A stretch of DNA of 64,000 bases from Nostocales cyanobacterium LEGE 11386. Lineage in GTDB: Bacteria > Cyanobacteriota > Cyanobacteriia > Cyanobacteriales > Nostocaceae. Positions within the stretch are counted from its first letter, which is position 1; every line of letters begins with the position of its first letter. The position numbers and the translations under genes were made by a program. The notes beneath the pieces are model-generated. The model saw only the letters and a program-made list of their open reading frames with translations, had not been told where the DNA came from and searched no databases. The stretch spans positions 124,001 to 188,000 of the forward strand of contig JADEXK010000001.1 in the NCBI GenBank assembly GCA_015207155.1, in the 5' to 3' direction. Positions 61,680-64,000 of this stretch are shown here, in pieces.

Positions 61680-63344
61680 ATGAGGGATATGTCGGCATCC
61701 TCTCGCGTTGATGCTGGGGAGACGGCTAGCGAATTAGACTGTTTGCCTTATAGTGTCCAGCATTACGATGAGGGCGTGTGTTTATTAGTGCGGATGGGTC
61801 CACACCGCATACTACTGGATTGTGGCTTGGGGGACACTTCATTATTGCTCAGCTCGTTAGCTAAATCAGCCCGTCGCGGCAGTTCACCGATGCCAGCAGA
61901 TTTAGTCTTAATTAGTCACGCCCATCCAGATCACGCTAGAGGTTTGCTAGGACTGCACAAGGCTTTCCCACTTTTACCCATCTATGCTAGTGAAGTTACT
62001 AGCAAGTTACTACCGCTCAATTGGCCAGACCAAGATCCTCAAAAAATTCCCCAATTGTGTCATGCATTGCCGTTGCGATCGCCTGTAGAAATTCAAGAAG
62101 GTCTGGTAGTAGAATTATTTCCCGCCGGACACCTACCAGGAGCAGTAGCAGTTCTCCTCACTTATACCACCAAGCAGCGCTCTTACAAGTTACTGTATAC
62201 AGGGGATTTTTTCTTGTCGAACTCGCGGCTAGTAGAAGGCTTGCGTTTAGAAGAGTTGCGGGGCTTAGAGTTAAATGTACTAATTATTGAAGGCACTTAT
62301 GGCACATCTCGTCATCCCCACCGCCGCAACCAAGAAAACCAATTAGCCGAGCGCATTAATCGGGCGATCGCGGAACATTGTTCTGTGCTATTACCTACAC
62401 CTGCTTTAGGCTTGGGTCAAGAACTGCTAATGCTTTTACGCTCTCATCACCACTTCACAGGACGGGATTTAGATATTTGGGTTGATGGTGCTGTCGCTAC
62501 TGGGTGTGACGCTTATCTGGAACTACTGCCTCATCTACCTCCATCAGTACAGAACTTCGCCCGTCATCAACCCTTGTTTTGGGATGAACGAGTACGTCCG
62601 CGAGTACGTCGTTTGCCGTCGGCAAATCGTGCCACTGTGGGTAAGTCTCCTTGTATTGTTCTCACTGACTCCACAGCCAATTTGCATCAATACTGCCAAA
62701 GAGAAACTGGACCTTGGCTGATCCTGCTACCAGAAAAAATTGATATAAAAATTAATAAAAAATATTCAGCACCCACTACCGACGAAAGCTATCTTCTGGC
62801 CCAGCATAGTGACGGGCCTGGTACTACGCAGCTAATTCATAATTTACGTCCCCAGCACGTTGTTTTTGTCCACGGTTCTCCGGCTTATTTGGCTGACTTA
62901 ACTAGCTTAGAAGAGCTACAAAACCGCTACCACGTGCATTCTCCGTCTGCTGGCACCTTGGTAGAATTGCCAATTGGCGAAACATTTATGCAGCCAGCCC
63001 CCCCAGAAACTAACTATGAAGGTGAATTAACAGAATTAGGCACAGTAGTCACAATCACCTTACCTGATGCCATTACAGATGACCCACGGTGGCGACAGTT
63101 TGCCGATACTGGTTTAATTGAAGCTCGCTGGCAGGGTGAAGAACTAGTATTGCGGGGATTATCTCCACGAGAACTGCTCAACCAAAGTGGCGATCGCTTT
63201 ACTTGGACTGATGTAGATTGTTGTGGTACTTGCCGACATCAAAGGGGGCAGCGATGCTGGAATCCCGCTTCCCCGTTATATAACTTCAAAGTAACACTTG
63301 AGGGTTACTGTCCTGCTTTTGAACGCTTATCCAACGTTGAATAA
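61680..63344 (+). CDS. Metallo-beta-lactamase-fold hydrolase with C-terminal cysteine cluster
   Basis: A protein of about 554 residues. The metal motif H-x-H-x-D-H is H80-A-H82-P-D84-H85 in SHAHPDHARG. VVELFPAGHLPGAV, LLYTGDFFLSNSRL and LIIEGTYGTSRHPHR resemble the beta-CASP/RNase J and CPSF-type group, as does VVFVHGSPAYLADL near residue 415. The C-terminus is unusual: after about 100 extra residues it ends with CCGTCRHQRGQRCWNP..YCPAF, a likely zinc or Fe-S site. An RNA or nucleic-acid substrate is plausible. The ATG at 61680 follows an excellent GGAGGGGAGG; an upstream TTG is less likely. Confidence 0.85.
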   Translation: MRDMSASSRVDAGETASELDCLPYSVQHYDEGVCLLVRMGPHRILLDCGLGDTSLLLSSLAKSARRGSSPMPADLVLISHAHPDHARGLLGLHKAFPLLPIYASEVTSKLLPLNWPDQDPQKIPQLCHALPLRSPVEIQEGLVVELFPAGHLPGAVAVLLTYTTKQRSYKLLYTGDFFLSNSRLVEGLRLEELRGLELNVLIIEGTYGTSRHPHRRNQENQLAERINRAIAEHCSVLLPTPALGLGQELLMLLRSHHHFTGRDLDIWVDGAVATGCDAYLELLPHLPPSVQNFARHQPLFWDERVRPRVRRLPSANRATVGKSPCIVLTDSTANLHQYCQRETGPWLILLPEKIDIKINKKYSAPTTDESYLLAQHSDGPGTTQLIHNLRPQHVVFVHGSPAYLADLTSLEELQNRYHVHSPSAGTLVELPIGETFMQPAPPETNYEGELTELGTVVTITLPDAITDDPRWRQFADTGLIEARWQGEELVLRGLSPRELLNQSGDRFTWTDVDCCGTCRHQRGQRCWNPASPLYNFKVTLEGYCPAFERLSNVE

Positions 63345-63345
63345 A

Positions 63346-63888
63346 TTAAATATGATTAATTTGCAAATTGTGGGGATTTTCGAGGATAAAATGGTCATCA
63401 ACTTTTACTAAATCACCTGTGTAGCGAATTGGTAAACGTTCTTGATAAGCTTTAATAGCTAAGATATAATCGTGGTCTACCAGTTCGGTTTTGATCTCTC
63501 GTAATTTATGAAAAACTTCACCCAATAAAATAATTTCTCCACTTAATTTATCAATTGATGGAGTAGAAATTTGTATGACTACACCTTGCACAGTTAAGTT
63601 AGGATAATTGGTAATAAATTCGCTTAATATATCAACTTGGTCGCGATTTTCTACAGTTGATAATGTTTTCAATATATCGCTGATTCTTTCGGCATAATCT
63701 CCTAAATTATGTTGGAGAGGTAGCAAAATTTCATATTCAGAAGCCGCATCTTTTTTTAGTCGCCAAATTGCCCCAGCATCATTATAAATACGCCCTGTCT
63801 CCTGCCAGCCTGTTGCTTGCAAATGTGCCTGTATCACATTAGGATTAACACTTTTGAGGATGTGACTATCTTTAATAGTAACTTTCAT
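63346..63888 (-). CDS. Conserved hypothetical protein, second of a coupled pair
   Basis: A 180-residue protein, predicted soluble alpha/beta, not recognised. It starts MKVTIKDSHILKSVNPNVIQ with GWQETGR and WRLKKDAASEYEILLPLQ near residue 40, and ends with VKVDDHFILENPHNLQ. GGAGGT lies about 8 bp before its ATG, inside the end of the upstream gene, and the two overlap by ATGA (63885-63888). The pair is probably translationally coupled. Confidence 0.75.
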   Translation of the reverse strand: MKVTIKDSHILKSVNPNVIQAHLQATGWQETGRIYNDAGAIWRLKKDAASEYEILLPLQHNLGDYAERISDILKTLSTVENRDQVDILSEFITNYPNLTVQGVVIQISTPSIDKLSGEIILLGEVFHKLREIKTELVDHDYILAIKAYQERLPIRYTGDLVKVDDHFILENPHNLQINHI

Positions 63889-64000
63889 GGCAAACCTCCA
63901 AAACTAATGCGTTCAATAATGGCTTGCAGTAAATCTGGTGTCAACTGATTACTACGGGGTATTTCAATAGTAACATTGGTTGTATTTTCAGTATCTGGCA
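63885..64000 (-). CDS. Partial gene at the right edge, upstream partner of the 63346 gene
   Basis: Reading from the right edge, 38 codons remain to the stop at 63885-63887 (PDTENTTNVTIEIPRSNQLT.., then AIIERISFGGLP). The first bases at the edge are TGCCAGAT, so an ATG start just at or beyond the border is possible, which would make a very short protein. It could equally be the end of a longer gene. The stop overlaps the next start by 4 bp. Confidence 0.55.
   Translation of the reverse strand, partial: PDTENTTNVTIEIPRSNQLTPDLLQAIIERISFGGLP

Noticed and set aside
1..64000. tRNA, rRNA, riboswitch or replication-origin sequences
   Set aside because: I looked for T-loop (GGTTCGA-type) sequences, conserved rRNA stretches and DnaA-box clusters by eye and found none that could be defended.

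Overview
The window looks like chromosome from a filamentous, heterocyst-type cyanobacterium of the Nostocales. The evidence is the very frequent HIP1 octamer GCGATCGC, tandem heptamers of the TCAGCAC type, an H-NOX/kinase pair close to Nostoc Alr2278/Alr2279, DevBCA-family export genes, a Ycf23 homologue and an HglE/enediyne-like polyketide synthase. No rRNA, tRNA or CRISPR array was seen. Assignments come from reading motifs by eye; no database search was run.

Layout. 1-2.7 kb: the start of a possible 2-oxoglutarate/Fe(II) oxygenase gene, divergent from a methyltransferase that overlaps a CADD-like diiron oxidase. 3.1-5.1 kb: an H-NOX gas sensor with its histidine kinase. 5.2-12.3 kb: two convergent, overlapping GT4 glycosyltransferases, an operon of membrane protein, lipoprotein and FHA protein, a MurG-like glycosyltransferase and ftsW. 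12.3-29.1 kb: mainly housekeeping genes (GNAT, fused oligopeptide ABC ATPase, rel, selO, a lipid kinase, ExoD, ycf23, a DegT aminotransferase, a FetB-like permease and a TPR protein), with an Rpn-like nuclease gene broken next to a MITE.

29.4-46.3 kb is the accessory centrepiece. Nine minus-strand genes encode, in transcription order, KS-AT, ACP-ACP-KR-DH, a PPTase-like domain fused to two hot-dog thioesterase domains, two flavin-dependent halogenase-like paralogues, a small unknown protein, and the three parts of a DevBCA-type exporter. Read together this is a self-contained pathway: an iterative polyene or fatty-acyl-like chain is built on tandem ACPs, activated by its own PPTase, released by the hot-dog domains, possibly oxidised or halogenated by the flavoproteins, and exported across the envelope. 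It resembles HglE and enediyne PKS systems, but the gene splitting, the PPTase-thioesterase fusion and the halogenase pair make it worth attention. Near-identical inverted repeats of about 93 bp lie inside it.

46.5-51.7 kb: moeA, two small unknown genes, an RDD membrane protein and the rpmG-rpsR-RNase II/R cluster, then a broken leuA-type fragment and a MITE. 52-55.3 kb: two membrane proteins of unknown role. 56.2-60.2 kb: a succinyl-CoA-synthetase-like pair that brackets an ABC-2 transporter. Its alpha-like subunit has Gln in place of the catalytic phosphohistidine and of its partner Glu, so it is probably not an ordinary succinyl-CoA synthetase. 60.3-64 kb: a GerM-like lipoprotein, a 40-residue membrane protein that may be NdhP, a metallo-beta-lactamase-fold protein with a C-terminal cysteine cluster, and an unknown gene pair cut by the window edge.
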